Below are positions 1 to 8,215 of a DNA stretch of 64,000 nucleotides, in pieces (position 1 is the first letter of the stretch; each line of letters begins with the position of its first letter). The DNA is taken from contig CAWJWO010000001.1 in assembly GCA_963846585.1 (NCBI GenBank), forward strand, positions 248,001-312,000, written 5' to 3'. This DNA is from JAAUTT01 sp963846585. Lineage in GTDB: Bacteria > Bacteroidota > Bacteroidia > Bacteroidales > JAAUTT01. The position numbers and the translations under genes were made by a program. The notes beneath the pieces were generated by a model. The model was not told where the DNA came from. It saw only the letters and a list, made by a program, of their open reading frames with translations, and did no database searches.

Positions 1-437
1 GCGATTGTCCTTTCAGTAAGCCTTATAGATTCATTAATATGTATCAATGCCCTTCCCTGAAGTCCCTGTGCAAACCCGTTATCTTCTTCCTGGTTTACAT
101 CTTCCTGTGCTTTCCTGAGAAAATCAATGGCATCGTGTAAACGGCCTATATGATCGGGGTGCTCATCCATCACAGGATGATCATATATATCCTTTCCGTC
201 ATCAATTGAAGCTCTTTGTATTTCATTTATTGCGGCATCAATACGTCTTACAGCTTCCATTTCATCTTCTGATGCCTGCCAGTTATTGGTCGGCCGGTGA
301 TCAATCATCCAACGTGCTGTACGAAGATCCGACAGGGCACGGAGATAACGAGGATGTCCTTGTCCAATAACGTTAAATTGAACAAATAAAAAGAAAATAC
401 CTAATCCTAAAAGAGAGAACAGTTTTTGTGTTTTCAT
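1..437 (-). CDS. Secreted helical-repeat protein of unknown function (C-terminus cut by window edge)
   Basis: An open frame reads without a stop from an ATG at 437 (complement) off the left edge, giving at least 145 residues. The N-terminus is a clear signal peptide (MKTQKLFSLLGLGIFFLFVQ, then FNVIGQG), so the protein is exported. The mature part looks like two copies of one helical hairpin: a first unit with RALSDLRTARWMIDHRP and a run of acidic/Glu residues, and a second with GRLHDAIDFLRKAQEDV followed by another helix (ALIHINESIRLTERTI). The linker is rich in Asp and His (DDGKDIYDHPVMDEHPDH), a possible metal-binding stretch, which is an inference only. I do not recognise the family. The repeat and the in-frame signal peptide make the gene convincing; function is unknown. 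Confidence 0.75.
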   Translation of the reverse strand, partial: MKTQKLFSLLGLGIFFLFVQFNVIGQGHPRYLRALSDLRTARWMIDHRPTNNWQASEDEMEAVRRIDAAINEIQRASIDDGKDIYDHPVMDEHPDHIGRLHDAIDFLRKAQEDVNQEEDNGFAQGLQGRALIHINESIRLTERTI

Positions 438-760
438 ATATATATCTTTAAATTATTTATAATCGCTAAACTAAAACTATGCCAACTTACAGAATTATCA
501 TTATCCTGATAATTAAATAATGTTAAAAAATTTAGTTGTTAGTTGTTAGTTGCAGGTTGCAGTGGCCAGGGGTTTATGATTTAAGATTCTAGATTTAAGA
601 TTAGTGATTTAAGATTTAAATAGTTCTACCAAAGTTATAATCCTTAATTCTTAATTCTTAAATCTAAAATCTAGATTCTAAAATCTCAAATCTTTTATCT
701 TTTATCTTCTGTTTTCTGATCTCTGCCTTCTGTTTTCTGCCATCTGTCTTCTTTTATCTC
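438..760. repeat. Intergenic heptad-type tandem repeats between two minus-strand genes
   Basis: This gap contains no gene. From about 533 it carries short arrays: AGTTGTT/AGTTGCAGGTTGC words (533-560), then alternating TTTAAGA/TTCTAGA words (575-690), then TTTTATC words, and CTTCTGTTTTCTG words up to the stop codon of the next gene (690-760). The same words reappear in gaps near 25.7, 43.1, 48.15 and 59.9 kb. The upstream part (438-530) should hold the promoter of the left-edge gene, but no clear TAnnTTTG element was found. Confidence 0.7.
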
Positions 761-1663
761 TTATCTTTTATGGCTTTTTTGATTCTGTTGACGGTTGTTT
801 TGTTGTAATGAATGATTGCCCTGCTGTGATTGTTGGTTTATGTGGCGCGAAGCACCCTGATTGGAGTTAGGTGGATTATTATTTGACCTGTTGCCTGTGT
901 TAAAAGCCTCATGATTCCCTGGTTTGGAATTACCAAGGGTAGCAACCTGACCTTGATGGTTATAAGGCTGGCCTCCCACTTTATTCATAGTATGGGTTGA
1001 TGGTCTTCCTTTGTTCACAGAGGCAAACTGGTTCCGGTCCTGGCTGGCCATCTGCCTGTGGGAGGACTGTTCAGAAGTAACTGGAATATGATTTTCCCTC
1101 GCTGCCATATTCTCCTGGGGAGATGGTCTTGCCATCATCCCACCGGGACCATTAAAACTTGTCCGGTTTACATTTGAATTATTTACAATAACAGTCCTAT
1201 CCTCATAAGTATTATGAACATATGAATTATTAACATTCACAACAGCAGTATTGTAGCGGAATCCGCCACCCTCCCATCTGCCACCATAATATCCGGAACC
1301 ACCATAACCGTACCCGTAATTAACACCACCATAAAATCCTACATGTGGCCCCCAATACCCTTCATGAAAGCCATAATATCCACCACTATAACCCCACCAG
1401 CAGGGAGTCCAGTAATACCCATACCGTGGAGGCCTCACCCAAACTCCTGGTACCCAATAATAATCATAACCATTATAAGCCCAGTAACCTGGTGTCCATA
1501 GATATCCATCCTCGGGGCAGGGTGGCTGAACGTAAACCGGCAACTCAGGAGGAGCTACACGCACTGAAATACCAATTGCAACCTGAGAATATGTATTTAT
1601 TGGTTTTACTGAAATAGCCAGTAATAATATTAATATAACTGATATACTTTTAATTGTTTTCAT
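761..1663 (-). CDS. Secreted WXXGXW-repeat (YXWXPGYW) protein
   Basis: 300 residues with a signal peptide at 1-27 (ends NTYSQ). Residues about 54-90 carry three tandem aromatic motifs, YLWTPGYW (54-61), YYWVPGVW (68-75) and YYWTPCWW (83-90), the signature of the WXXGXW/YXWXPGYW repeat family of exported bacterial proteins (PF12779-type). A Gly/Tyr-rich segment follows (about 91-135), then a low-complexity Asn/Gln/Ser/His-rich tail of about 160 residues ending in KSHKR. The molecular function of the family is not established; it is usually assigned to the cell envelope. The gene stands alone. Its stop codon lies inside TTTTATC-type repeats, and the long polar tail may be a disordered extension. 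The family call is reasonably firm; a role cannot be given. Confidence 0.8.
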   Translation of the reverse strand: MKTIKSISVILILLLAISVKPINTYSQVAIGISVRVAPPELPVYVQPPCPEDGYLWTPGYWAYNGYDYYWVPGVWVRPPRYGYYWTPCWWGYSGGYYGFHEGYWGPHVGFYGGVNYGYGYGGSGYYGGRWEGGGFRYNTAVVNVNNSYVHNTYEDRTVIVNNSNVNRTSFNGPGGMMARPSPQENMAARENHIPVTSEQSSHRQMASQDRNQFASVNKGRPSTHTMNKVGGQPYNHQGQVATLGNSKPGNHEAFNTGNRSNNNPPNSNQGASRHINQQSQQGNHSLQQNNRQQNQKSHKR

Positions 1664-1848
1664 ATTTATAAAATTTCATTAAAAATACATAATAAAAGTA
1701 CAGTAAAAAAACAAAGTAATAAACTTCTTATTCCGCAAAATTAATGAAGGCAATTAAAGAATTGAACATAATAAACAACAGAATGTTTGTTAGGTTAATG
1801 GATTGAAAATGTTTTAAGTTTCTTTCAATCGCTAAAAAATAAAACCTG

Positions 1849-3753
1849 ATGAAAAATTTTATCTGTTTATTAATTGCCATTTTGTTTTGTAATCTGATCC
1901 ATGGTCAGAATACATCAGTACTAACCCATCGTTATAGTAATTACAGAACCGGCTGGAACACGAATGAAACAATTCTGAATACCAGTAATGTTAACCAAAA
2001 TAATTTTGGATTAATTTTTACACGGGCAGTCGATGATCAATGTTATGCAACTCCTCTGATAGTAAGTAATGTTACTATAAAAAGCAAAACACAAAATGTA
2101 TTGTATATCGCCACAATGAATAATTCATTATATGCATTTGATGCCGATGATTCTGCAAATACGGTCCCTTTATTTCATGTAAATGTAAAATCAAACGGAA
2201 ACAGGGATTTACAAAGCAGCGATTTACCCTGTACTAATTATGGGCCAAATATTGGTATTATAAGTACACCTGTAATCGATACTATTTCAAAAACAATTTA
2301 TGTATTAAGTAACGAATATTCTACTACTTTAAAACAAGCTCAGCAATATTTTCATGCACTTGATATAACTACCGGTAATGAAAAAACCGGTAGCCCGGTT
2401 CTTATTCAAACATATGTGACAGGTAATGGTGCCGGAAGTAAAAATGATACACTTTATTTTAATCCCCTGAAAAATAACCAAAGAGCAGCTCTTTTACTAT
2501 ATAATGGATATGTTTACGCCTGCTGGGCCGGATTTTGTGATAAACCACCATATCATGGATGGGTTATGGGTTTTGATGCATCTACATATAAATTAAAATA
2601 TACCTACAATAATACACCAAATGGTTCTGACGGTGGTATATGGCTGGGAGGGAACGGACCTAGTGTTGACAGTAGTGGATATATATATTTGATTTCAGGT
2701 AATGGAACAGTAGGGCAAGGTGGTAACCCAAACTACTATGGTGAAAGAGGACAAAGCATAATTAAATTAAGACCAAATGGAGATTCCTTGCAAGTAGTAG
2801 ATTTCTTCACGCCAAATAATTATGCATACATTGATACTAATGATTTAGATTATGGTTCGGGAACAGCAGTACTGATCCCAAATTCAAATCTATCATTATC
2901 TATAGGAAAGCAAGGTATAATGTATCTCATGGATGACACTAAATTGGGAAAATATTCCTTAACAAATGATTCTGTTATACAATCAATATGGGTAACTCCG
3001 GTTTTTAATTTTCCCCAATGGAATGTTTTCGGATCACCTGTTTATTATCATTATTTTTCTCAAAACGATTCCGAATATGTTTATATATGGGCTTCTTTTG
3101 ATACTTTAAAACAATTATATTTTAACAGGTCGACAATGCAATTTGATTTCACAAAAACAATACATGGATTAAAAACATTACCAGAGGATAATTATGGACC
3201 TGTCCTTTCAGGTTCGAGTAATGGTACATTGGTTGGTACCGGTATAGTTTGGGCTTTAAGGACAACTACAGGTATTTATAGTGGTAATGCACTTTTAGAG
3301 GCATATGATGCCCGTAATATCCGTAATTTATTGTGGAGTAGTAATTCAACCGGGAATAATTTGGGAAATCCTACTAAATTTATATATCCTGTTGTTGCAA
3401 ATGGTAAAGTATATATCAATACAAATTCAAATGCAGTTTATGTATATGGGATTAAGAAAAGTACTGCTACGGATGTAAATAATAAAATTATAAATACTGA
3501 TTTTTTATTATTTCCAAATCCTGCCAATGATTTTATAACAGTAAAATATACATTGCCTGTACCGGATAATAATTTATCAATATCCTTTTATGATTTATTT
3601 GGCCGACAGGTAATTAGTTATCCAATTGGTAGTAATTCCGCGGAAAATTCAATCACATTAAATATTAAAAATCAGTTAAAACCTGGCGTTTATAGCGTAA
3701 TTATCAAATCAGGAGAAATTTTATATAAAGTAATGAAGCTGATTATATATTAG
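1849..3753 (+). CDS. T9SS-secreted protein with PQQ/BamB-like beta-propeller repeats
   Basis: 634 residues. Signal peptide at 1-19 (cleavage after CNLIHG). The body has repeated blades of the pyrroloquinoline-quinone/BamB type (short runs such as NVLYIATMNNSLYAFDAD, GYVYACWAGF, KVYINTNSNAVYVYG), suggesting an eight-bladed propeller. The last 80 or so residues begin FLLFPNPANDFITVKYT and contain LKPGVYSVIIKSG and a basic end, which is the type A sorting domain recognised by the type IX secretion system. The product is therefore expected to cross the outer membrane through T9SS and be released or anchored to the surface. There are no catalytic residues I can identify. It is a single gene, followed by a strong hairpin terminator shared with the opposing tRNA-Asp. 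Confidence 0.85.
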   Translation: MKNFICLLIAILFCNLIHGQNTSVLTHRYSNYRTGWNTNETILNTSNVNQNNFGLIFTRAVDDQCYATPLIVSNVTIKSKTQNVLYIATMNNSLYAFDADDSANTVPLFHVNVKSNGNRDLQSSDLPCTNYGPNIGIISTPVIDTISKTIYVLSNEYSTTLKQAQQYFHALDITTGNEKTGSPVLIQTYVTGNGAGSKNDTLYFNPLKNNQRAALLLYNGYVYACWAGFCDKPPYHGWVMGFDASTYKLKYTYNNTPNGSDGGIWLGGNGPSVDSSGYIYLISGNGTVGQGGNPNYYGERGQSIIKLRPNGDSLQVVDFFTPNNYAYIDTNDLDYGSGTAVLIPNSNLSLSIGKQGIMYLMDDTKLGKYSLTNDSVIQSIWVTPVFNFPQWNVFGSPVYYHYFSQNDSEYVYIWASFDTLKQLYFNRSTMQFDFTKTIHGLKTLPEDNYGPVLSGSSNGTLVGTGIVWALRTTTGIYSGNALLEAYDARNIRNLLWSSNSTGNNLGNPTKFIYPVVANGKVYINTNSNAVYVYGIKKSTATDVNNKIINTDFLLFPNPANDFITVKYTLPVPDNNLSISFYDLFGRQVISYPIGSNSAENSITLNIKNQLKPGVYSVIIKSGEILYKVMKLIIY

Positions 3754-3783
3754 CCGGTAAAATTTTTATTAATGGTAATAACC

Positions 3784-3820
3784 AAAAATGGCTGTAAGCA
3801 TTTAATTTACAGCCATTTTT
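3784..3820. terminator. Bidirectional intrinsic terminator (14-bp perfect stem)
   Basis: Arms at 3784-3797 (AAAAATGGCTGTAA) and 3807-3820 (TTACAGCCATTTTT) are perfectly complementary with a 9-nt loop. The A-run on the left and the T-run on the right give a U-tract in either direction. It lies 30 bp after the stop of the T9SS gene and just beyond the 3' end of the opposing tRNA-Asp, so it can end both transcripts. Confidence 0.85.
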
Positions 3821-3832
3821 ATATTTCATAAG

Positions 3833-3906
3833 CGGAATGGACGGGACTCGAACCCGCGACCCTCTGCGTGACAGGCAGATATTCTAACCAGCTGAACTAC
3901 CACTCC
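3833..3906 (-). tRNA. tRNA-Asp (anticodon GUC)
   Basis: The complement reads GGAGTGG...CCATTCC-G, giving a 7-bp acceptor stem (one G:U), a D-arm with AGCTGGTTAGA, an anticodon stem/loop CTGC-CTGTCAC-GCAG with anticodon GTC, and a T-arm GCGGG-TTCGAGT-CCCGT. Length is 74 nt and the 3' CCA is not encoded, so it must be added after transcription. A well-formed promoter lies 18 bp upstream and a terminator just downstream, so the tRNA is a single transcription unit. Confidence 0.95.
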
Positions 3907-3923
3907 CTGTTTTTATAGCGCAG

Positions 3924-3954
3924 CAAAGTTAGCAATAATTGTTTTTCATCCAAA
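3924..3954 (-). promoter_or_regulatory. Bacteroidota-type promoter of tRNA-Asp
   Basis: On the minus strand TTTG (3951-3954) is followed after 19 nt by TAACTTTG (3924-3931), an exact match to the Bacteroidota -33/-7 pattern TTTG-N19-TAnnTTTG. The predicted start point is about 7 nt further on, near 3917, roughly 10 nt before the mature tRNA 5' end at 3906. This is the clearest promoter in the window. Confidence 0.75.
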
Positions 3955-3976
3955 TATAACATTCAAAATTCCTTAA

Positions 3977-4507
3977 TCAGGAAAAAATACTGAAATTAAC
4001 ACTGCCATACGTTCTATGGTCCCTAAGGTTTTTATTATTATTAAAGTTAATCTTTTTTGAATGTTCCAGAATAAATATACCTTCCTGTTTCAATAAAAGT
4101 TTATCCAGGACTAATATTGGAATTTTTTCAACTCCTTCCATATCATATGGAGGATCAGCAAAAATAATATCATATTTTTTTGAACAGTTTTTAATAAACC
4201 GGAAAGCATCCATTCTGTATACTATTATCTGGCTGAAATTGAGTCCTTTTGCTGTCTTATGAATGTATTTATAATGATTATAGTCCAACTCTACTGCTTC
4301 ACATGAAAAACATTCACGTGAAGCAAATTCAAAACTTATACTGCCGGTTCCTGAAAACAGGTCAAGAATTTCAATGTCCTGGAAATTGTAAATATTAGCC
4401 AGTATGTTAAAAAGACCCTCCTTGGCAAAATCAGTTGTTGGGCGGGCTTTGAAATTTTTCCCGGGATGTAAGGTTTTTCCTTTGAATTTTCCGCTTATTA
4501 TTCGCAC
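3977..4507 (-). CDS. rsmD: 16S rRNA (guanine966-N2)-methyltransferase RsmD
   Basis: 176 residues, the usual length for RsmD. It should methylate G966 (E. coli numbering) of 16S rRNA using S-adenosylmethionine. The typical N-terminus RIISGKFKGKTL is present, followed by RPTTDFAKEGLFNIL, SAM-binding motif I LDLFSGTGS (48-56) and the N-methylase motif DPPY (118-121). The start is a GTG at 4507; it is preferred because it gives the canonical N-terminus and overlaps the end of the upstream DUF3822 gene by 10 bp (the junction reads TTGTGCGAATAATAAG). Translational coupling with DUF3822 is therefore likely, and both share the promoter near 5370-5397. Confidence 0.92.
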   Translation of the reverse strand: MRIISGKFKGKTLHPGKNFKARPTTDFAKEGLFNILANIYNFQDIEILDLFSGTGSISFEFASRECFSCEAVELDYNHYKYIHKTAKGLNFSQIIVYRMDAFRFIKNCSKKYDIIFADPPYDMEGVEKIPILVLDKLLLKQEGIFILEHSKKINFNNNKNLRDHRTYGSVNFSIFS

Positions 4508-5346
4508 AATGCAAGATTAAACAAATTAGAATAACAAGTCAATAGCGACTCATCGAATATATAACTATAAGTAAACTGATTGCTTGGACGGATGAACCTG
4601 ATTTTATTCAGATATTTATTAAGAAAATCAACTATATCAAGTTGATTTTTATTTCCGACCGACATGAAAACATCTGTCGTCATCGTTGAAAGCTTAAATT
4701 TATCTAAAACACTTAAAATATAGAAAGTTATATCAGAATATTCCTTATAAACGAAGGAATTATAAAAAATCAGAGTTTTATTTTGGGCTATTCCGATATC
4801 AAGCGTATTATTGTTAATACGCACAAAACACTTTGGCCGTGTCCCATTTTCTGATTCATTTGCCAAATACTCTAAATATGGAGTAGAATGGTGATAAAAT
4901 TTAATACCATGGAAAGTCAGATTAAGAATTTTTTGAAGATCTTTTGAATATGAAAAAATACTATTAATACCGAATATTGGTATTTTATTAACTAAAATGT
5001 TGGCATTTAATGAGGCTGACAGATTAAACCGGAATAATGATTCCTTTTTGTTTTCTTCATAATATGGTATAGGTACCAGCGTGTTTTTTACATTCAGAAT
5101 AAGATTACTTACGCTTTTATAGCGAAGTTGCAACAAATCTTCAATTTCCAGGGCTGATTTAAATACTGATAAAATATCCAAATCAGCATGTTCAATTATA
5201 TGATGATGCCGCAAACCTATATATTTATTTCTAACTTTATCCAAAATACACATAGATATGGCATCATTATCAATTTGGACAGACAGATGATAATTGTGAG
5301 ATTGGTTTCTGTCAAATGTTTCGTCAAGTAAGTTAAGTTCCAACAT
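4498..5346 (-). CDS. DUF3822 family protein
   Basis: 282 residues; a Bacteroidota-specific family with an apparent ASKHA-like (actin/hexokinase) layout, commonly encoded immediately upstream of rsmD as here. There is no signal peptide and no membrane segment, so it is cytoplasmic. Recognisable features are the N-terminal LSVQIDNDAISMCILD strand pair, a middle NKIPIFGINSIF segment and the C-terminal RFIRPSNQFTYSYIFDE. Its biochemical role is unknown; the tight coupling with rsmD (10-bp overlap) suggests a link to ribosome maturation, which is inference from context only. Confidence 0.82.
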   Translation of the reverse strand: MLELNLLDETFDRNQSHNYHLSVQIDNDAISMCILDKVRNKYIGLRHHHIIEHADLDILSVFKSALEIEDLLQLRYKSVSNLILNVKNTLVPIPYYEENKKESLFRFNLSASLNANILVNKIPIFGINSIFSYSKDLQKILNLTFHGIKFYHHSTPYLEYLANESENGTRPKCFVRINNNTLDIGIAQNKTLIFYNSFVYKEYSDITFYILSVLDKFKLSTMTTDVFMSVGNKNQLDIVDFLNKYLNKIRFIRPSNQFTYSYIFDESLLTCYSNLFNLALCE

Positions 5347-5365
5347 TCTGTTAAGTTAAATTTTT

Positions 5366-5397
5366 CAAAATTAACGTTATTATCGGATGCAATCAAA
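5366..5397 (-). promoter_or_regulatory. Promoter of the DUF3822-rsmD operon
   Basis: On the minus strand TTTG (5394-5397), 20 nt, then TAATTTTG (5366-5373) match the Bacteroidota -33/-7 consensus. The predicted start point near 5358 leaves a leader of about 12 nt before the ATG at 5346. Confidence 0.6.
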
Positions 5398-5429
5398 AAA
5401 ATAAATATAAAAAGTCAATAAATTTGGAA

Positions 5430-6848
5430 ATGATAAAAAAACAATTTATACATATCATCCGCGAACTATTGCCTTTTGGACTAACTGATGATCAGTTGAA
5501 GTTAACCGATATATTTGCTGAATTTACATTCAGTAAAATTGAAAAGGAATTACTGGTTATAAAAGGATATGCCGGTACGGGTAAAACAACTATGATAAGT
5601 GCTTATATAAAATCATTAACAAACCTGAAAATTAAATCTGTATTAATGGCTCCTACAGGCAGAGCAGCTAAAGTCCTGGCCGGTTATTCCGAATACATTG
5701 TCACTACAATTCACAAAAAGATATATCGTCAAAAATCATCGAAAGATGCATTCGGAGATTTTGTCCTGGACAAAAATTTACATACCAATACATTTTTTAT
5801 CGTTGATGAAGCATCCCTGATATCTGAACACCAACAGGATACTTCCGTTTTTGGAAGTGGAAACCTGCTAAGCGATCTTATATCTTATGTATATAACGGC
5901 AAAAATTGTAAACTTATTTTGGTAGGCGATTCTGCACAGTTACCGCCTGTAGGATATTCGGAAAGCCAGTCTTTGAACAAAAGTTTTCTTGAAACATTTT
6001 CATTGTCGGTTACAGAACATGAATTATATGAGGTAGTAAGACAGGTTAATGATTCAGGAATATTGACGAATGCATCTGCCTTGCGTGAACTCATTATGCA
6101 TGAAAAATTAACTTATCCCAGGTTTAATTCTGATGGGTTTACTGATATTTTCAGGATCGGGGGATATCAATTATTGGATTGTATTTCGGAGTCGTACGGT
6201 AAATATGGTAAAGACGAAACCATTGTAATTTGCAGGTCAAATAAAATTGCAAACAGGTATAATCAGGGCATACGTTCCAATGTCTTAATCCTCGATGAAG
6301 AACTATCGGCAGGAGATTTCCTGATGGTGGTAAAAAACAATTACCATTGGCTGCACGAAAATGAAAAAGCCGATTTTATTGCTAACGGCGATATTGTAAA
6401 AGTGAAAAGAGTTAAAAAATATGAAGAATTATATGGCTTCCGTTTTGCTGATACTGAAATAATCCTGCCTGATTATGATGGCCTTGAACTTAGTGTTAAG
6501 CTTTTGATGAATACAATTTATTCTGAAACTCCTGCATTATCATCTGAAGACAACAAACGATTGTTTTATTCTATTGCCGAGGATTATCCCGAAATCCGCT
6601 CTCTGAAACAACGATATGCCCTTGTAAGGGAAAATAATTATTTTAATGCATTACAGATTAAGTTTGCCTATTCGGTAACATGTCACAAATCGCAGGGTGG
6701 ACAGTGGAAAGTTGTTTTTATTGATCAGAGCTTTTTTAAGGATGATATGCTTACAATCGAATATCTTAAATGGTTGTACACTGCTATTACCCGGGCAACG
6801 GAAAAAGTATACCTGGTGAATTTTTCCGATAAATTCTTTGTCAGTTAA
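5430..6848 (+). CDS. RecD-like ATP-dependent DNA helicase (AAA_30/UvrD_C_2)
   Basis: 472 residues from ATG 5430. A TTG six bases earlier (5424) is also in frame, but the ATG is the more likely start. Superfamily 1B helicase: Walker A GYAGTGKTT (about 46-54), motif Ia APTGRAAKVL, Walker B/DEAD-like FFIVDEASL (121-130), motif III LILVGDSAQLPPV, and the C-terminal motifs TCHKSQGGQW and TAITRATEKVYLV. It lacks RecB/RecC partners and the long N-terminal region of RecD2, which matches the short stand-alone form common in Bacteroidota. It should unwind DNA in recombination or repair. The stop codon sits at the edge of a CAGTTAT repeat array that begins in the last codons. Confidence 0.88.
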   Translation: MIKKQFIHIIRELLPFGLTDDQLKLTDIFAEFTFSKIEKELLVIKGYAGTGKTTMISAYIKSLTNLKIKSVLMAPTGRAAKVLAGYSEYIVTTIHKKIYRQKSSKDAFGDFVLDKNLHTNTFFIVDEASLISEHQQDTSVFGSGNLLSDLISYVYNGKNCKLILVGDSAQLPPVGYSESQSLNKSFLETFSLSVTEHELYEVVRQVNDSGILTNASALRELIMHEKLTYPRFNSDGFTDIFRIGGYQLLDCISESYGKYGKDETIVICRSNKIANRYNQGIRSNVLILDEELSAGDFLMVVKNNYHWLHENEKADFIANGDIVKVKRVKKYEELYGFRFADTEIILPDYDGLELSVKLLMNTIYSETPALSSEDNKRLFYSIAEDYPEIRSLKQRYALVRENNYFNALQIKFAYSVTCHKSQGGQWKVVFIDQSFFKDDMLTIEYLKWLYTAITRATEKVYLVNFSDKFFVS

Positions 6849-7007
6849 CAGATATCAGTTATCAGTTATCAGTTATCAGTTATCAGTTAACAGTAATTAT
6901 CATTTCTATATATTCGAATGTCTTGGCTCCTGGCTCCTGGCTCCTGGCTCCTGGCTCCTGGTTCCTGGTTCCTGAGCTTAGTCGAAGGATGGTTCTTGGC
7001 TCTGCAT
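6849..7007. repeat. Intergenic tandem arrays CAGTTAT and GGCTCCT, with a REP-like palindrome
   Basis: Three blocks follow each other. 6849-6892 holds CAGTTAT (7-nt) units directly after the helicase stop codon. 6921-6975 holds GGCTCCT units changing to GGTTCCT. 6971-6988 reads CCTGAGCTTAGTCGAAGG, which matches 17 of 18 bases the complement of the sequence at 50245-50262. GGTTCTTGGCTCT ends the block at 7003, 5 bp from the stop codon of the opposing gene. Open frames across this gap are products of the periodicity and are not genes. Confidence 0.85.
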
Positions 7008-7853
7008 TCAAAACTTATACGCCGGATTAGTTTCAGAAAAATCAATATCCTTAAACTGAGGGTTAATCTTAACGGACTTAAAAATGAACTCTTCAAAAAG
7101 CCCTCTACTGTCGAATATCTGCAATTTTACAGGATACATCATTGATTCATTCATGTACAAAACCATTTTCGAAGCATAATCATCCGGTACTATTAATTTT
7201 GTACCTGCTTTTATATTAGTGGATGGTTTTAAACCGGAGTTATTTTCCATAATGGAATAAAAGTTTAAATGCAGCTTTTTTGCAATCCTAAGCGGTGTAT
7301 CGCCAACCTGGGCAGTATATAATAACAGCCTGTAATTCGGATTAGTGAAAGTAATTCTGAAACAGTCTATTCCCTGAATATTTTCTTCACCGTTTAATGT
7401 TAATAGTTTAGCTGATAGCGATGCATATTTATCCAATAAATACTGAATAATAGAAATGGTATAATTAAAGCCTGCATCATATATTGAATGATGCCTGTTT
7501 TCCAGCATCAGTTCACCTTCGGTTTCAAGGTTCAATGATACCCATGGGAAACCACCCGGATTTACTTTAGCTTTCCCGCCGTTTTTATTGCTGACATACA
7601 ATATCTGAAGCCCATTTTTAGGGTATGTTTCATAAATGTATGTTTTTAGTGGAATGGAATTAATTTTAAAGAACATTATTTCTTTCCTGAGTTTTCCATT
7701 TATCCTTTCAAGCGATTCAAAATCATACTGAAGTGATCTTACATTATTAACTGCTTCAAACATTTGTTTTGTTAAAGCCATAGGATCCTGGCCAAAACTT
7801 GATAACGAGCACAGAAAAATCAGGGAGAAAAATGAACAATAACGTAATAACAT
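7008..7853 (-). CDS. Exported DUF1571-like protein with an inserted LysM domain
   Basis: 281 residues with a signal peptide (1-21, SLSSFG then QDP). The flanks look like the DUF1571/LolA-like beta fold: an N-terminal helix then paired strands LQYDFESLERINGKLRKEI and, at the C-terminus, PVKLQIFDSRGLFEEFIFKS. Inside the fold, residues about 178-224, is a LysM module (YTAQVGDTPLRIAKKLHLNF ... NIKAGTKLIVP), which normally binds N-acetylglucosamine-containing glycans such as peptidoglycan. This predicts a periplasmic or outer-membrane-facing protein that touches the cell wall. The DUF1571 call rests on general resemblance; the LysM call is firm. Likely promoter element at 7899-7906. Confidence 0.78.
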   Translation of the reverse strand: MLLRYCSFFSLIFLCSLSSFGQDPMALTKQMFEAVNNVRSLQYDFESLERINGKLRKEIMFFKINSIPLKTYIYETYPKNGLQILYVSNKNGGKAKVNPGGFPWVSLNLETEGELMLENRHHSIYDAGFNYTISIIQYLLDKYASLSAKLLTLNGEENIQGIDCFRITFTNPNYRLLLYTAQVGDTPLRIAKKLHLNFYSIMENNSGLKPSTNIKAGTKLIVPDDYASKMVLYMNESMMYPVKLQIFDSRGLFEEFIFKSVKINPQFKDIDFSETNPAYKF

Positions 7854-7898
7854 AAAAAAATAGTATTAATCATATTTAAAAAAGACAATTTTTTGCGG

Positions 7899-7906
7899 CA
7901 AAGATA
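7899..7906 (-). promoter_or_regulatory. Candidate -7 element of the LysM/DUF1571 gene
   Basis: The complement reads TATCTTTG followed by CCGC, an exact TAnnTTTG match about 46 bp before the ATG at 7853. No good TTTG -33 element was seen at the expected distance, so only the -7 half is supported. Confidence 0.45.
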
Positions 7907-7970
7907 GTAATCTTGGTTCATTCGCTAATACTAATTAATTTTAGTTAAGCAGAAAATGTTTATATATAAG

Positions 7971-8213
7971 GTTTATGGGGTTTATGAGGTTTATGAGGTT
8001 TATGAGGTTTATGAGGTTTATAAAGTTGATATAGTTGATATAGTTGATATAGTTGATATAGTTGATATAGTTGATATAGTTGATAACATATTTTTTTTAT
8101 AATTTGATAATTTTATAAAATATTAATACATTCATAAACCCATAAACCTTATAAACTTTATAAACCATATAAACTTGTAGCTTATAAACCTCATAAACCT
8201 TATAAACCAATTT
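7971..8213. repeat. 9-nt tandem array and inverted partner array before the nitroreductase gene
   Basis: From 7971 to 8087 there are 13 consecutive 9-nt units: GTTTATGGG, four GTTTATGAG, GTTTATAAA, six GTTGATATA and a final GTTGATAAC, a gradual change of word in a constant 9-nt register. From about 8130 to 8210 the gap carries the complementary words (CATAAACCT, TATAAACCT, TATAAACTT), so the two halves can pair into a long imperfect hairpin. The array stops 3-6 bp before the ATG at 8216. There is no gene in 7854-8215. Confidence 0.9.
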
Positions 8214-8215
8214 AA

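Noticed and set aside
1345..1617. Plus-strand 90-codon open frame
   Set aside because: Shadow of the WXXGXW-repeat gene on the other strand; no signal or family features.
5419..5426. TAAATTTG as promoter of the RecD-like gene
   Set aside because: It lies 3-10 bp before the ATG at 5430, so the transcript would start inside the coding region; no -33 partner.
6887..7145. Two open frames of 69 and 75 codons on opposite strands
   Set aside because: They cover the CAGTTAT/GGCTCCT arrays and the end of the LysM gene; repeat-derived.
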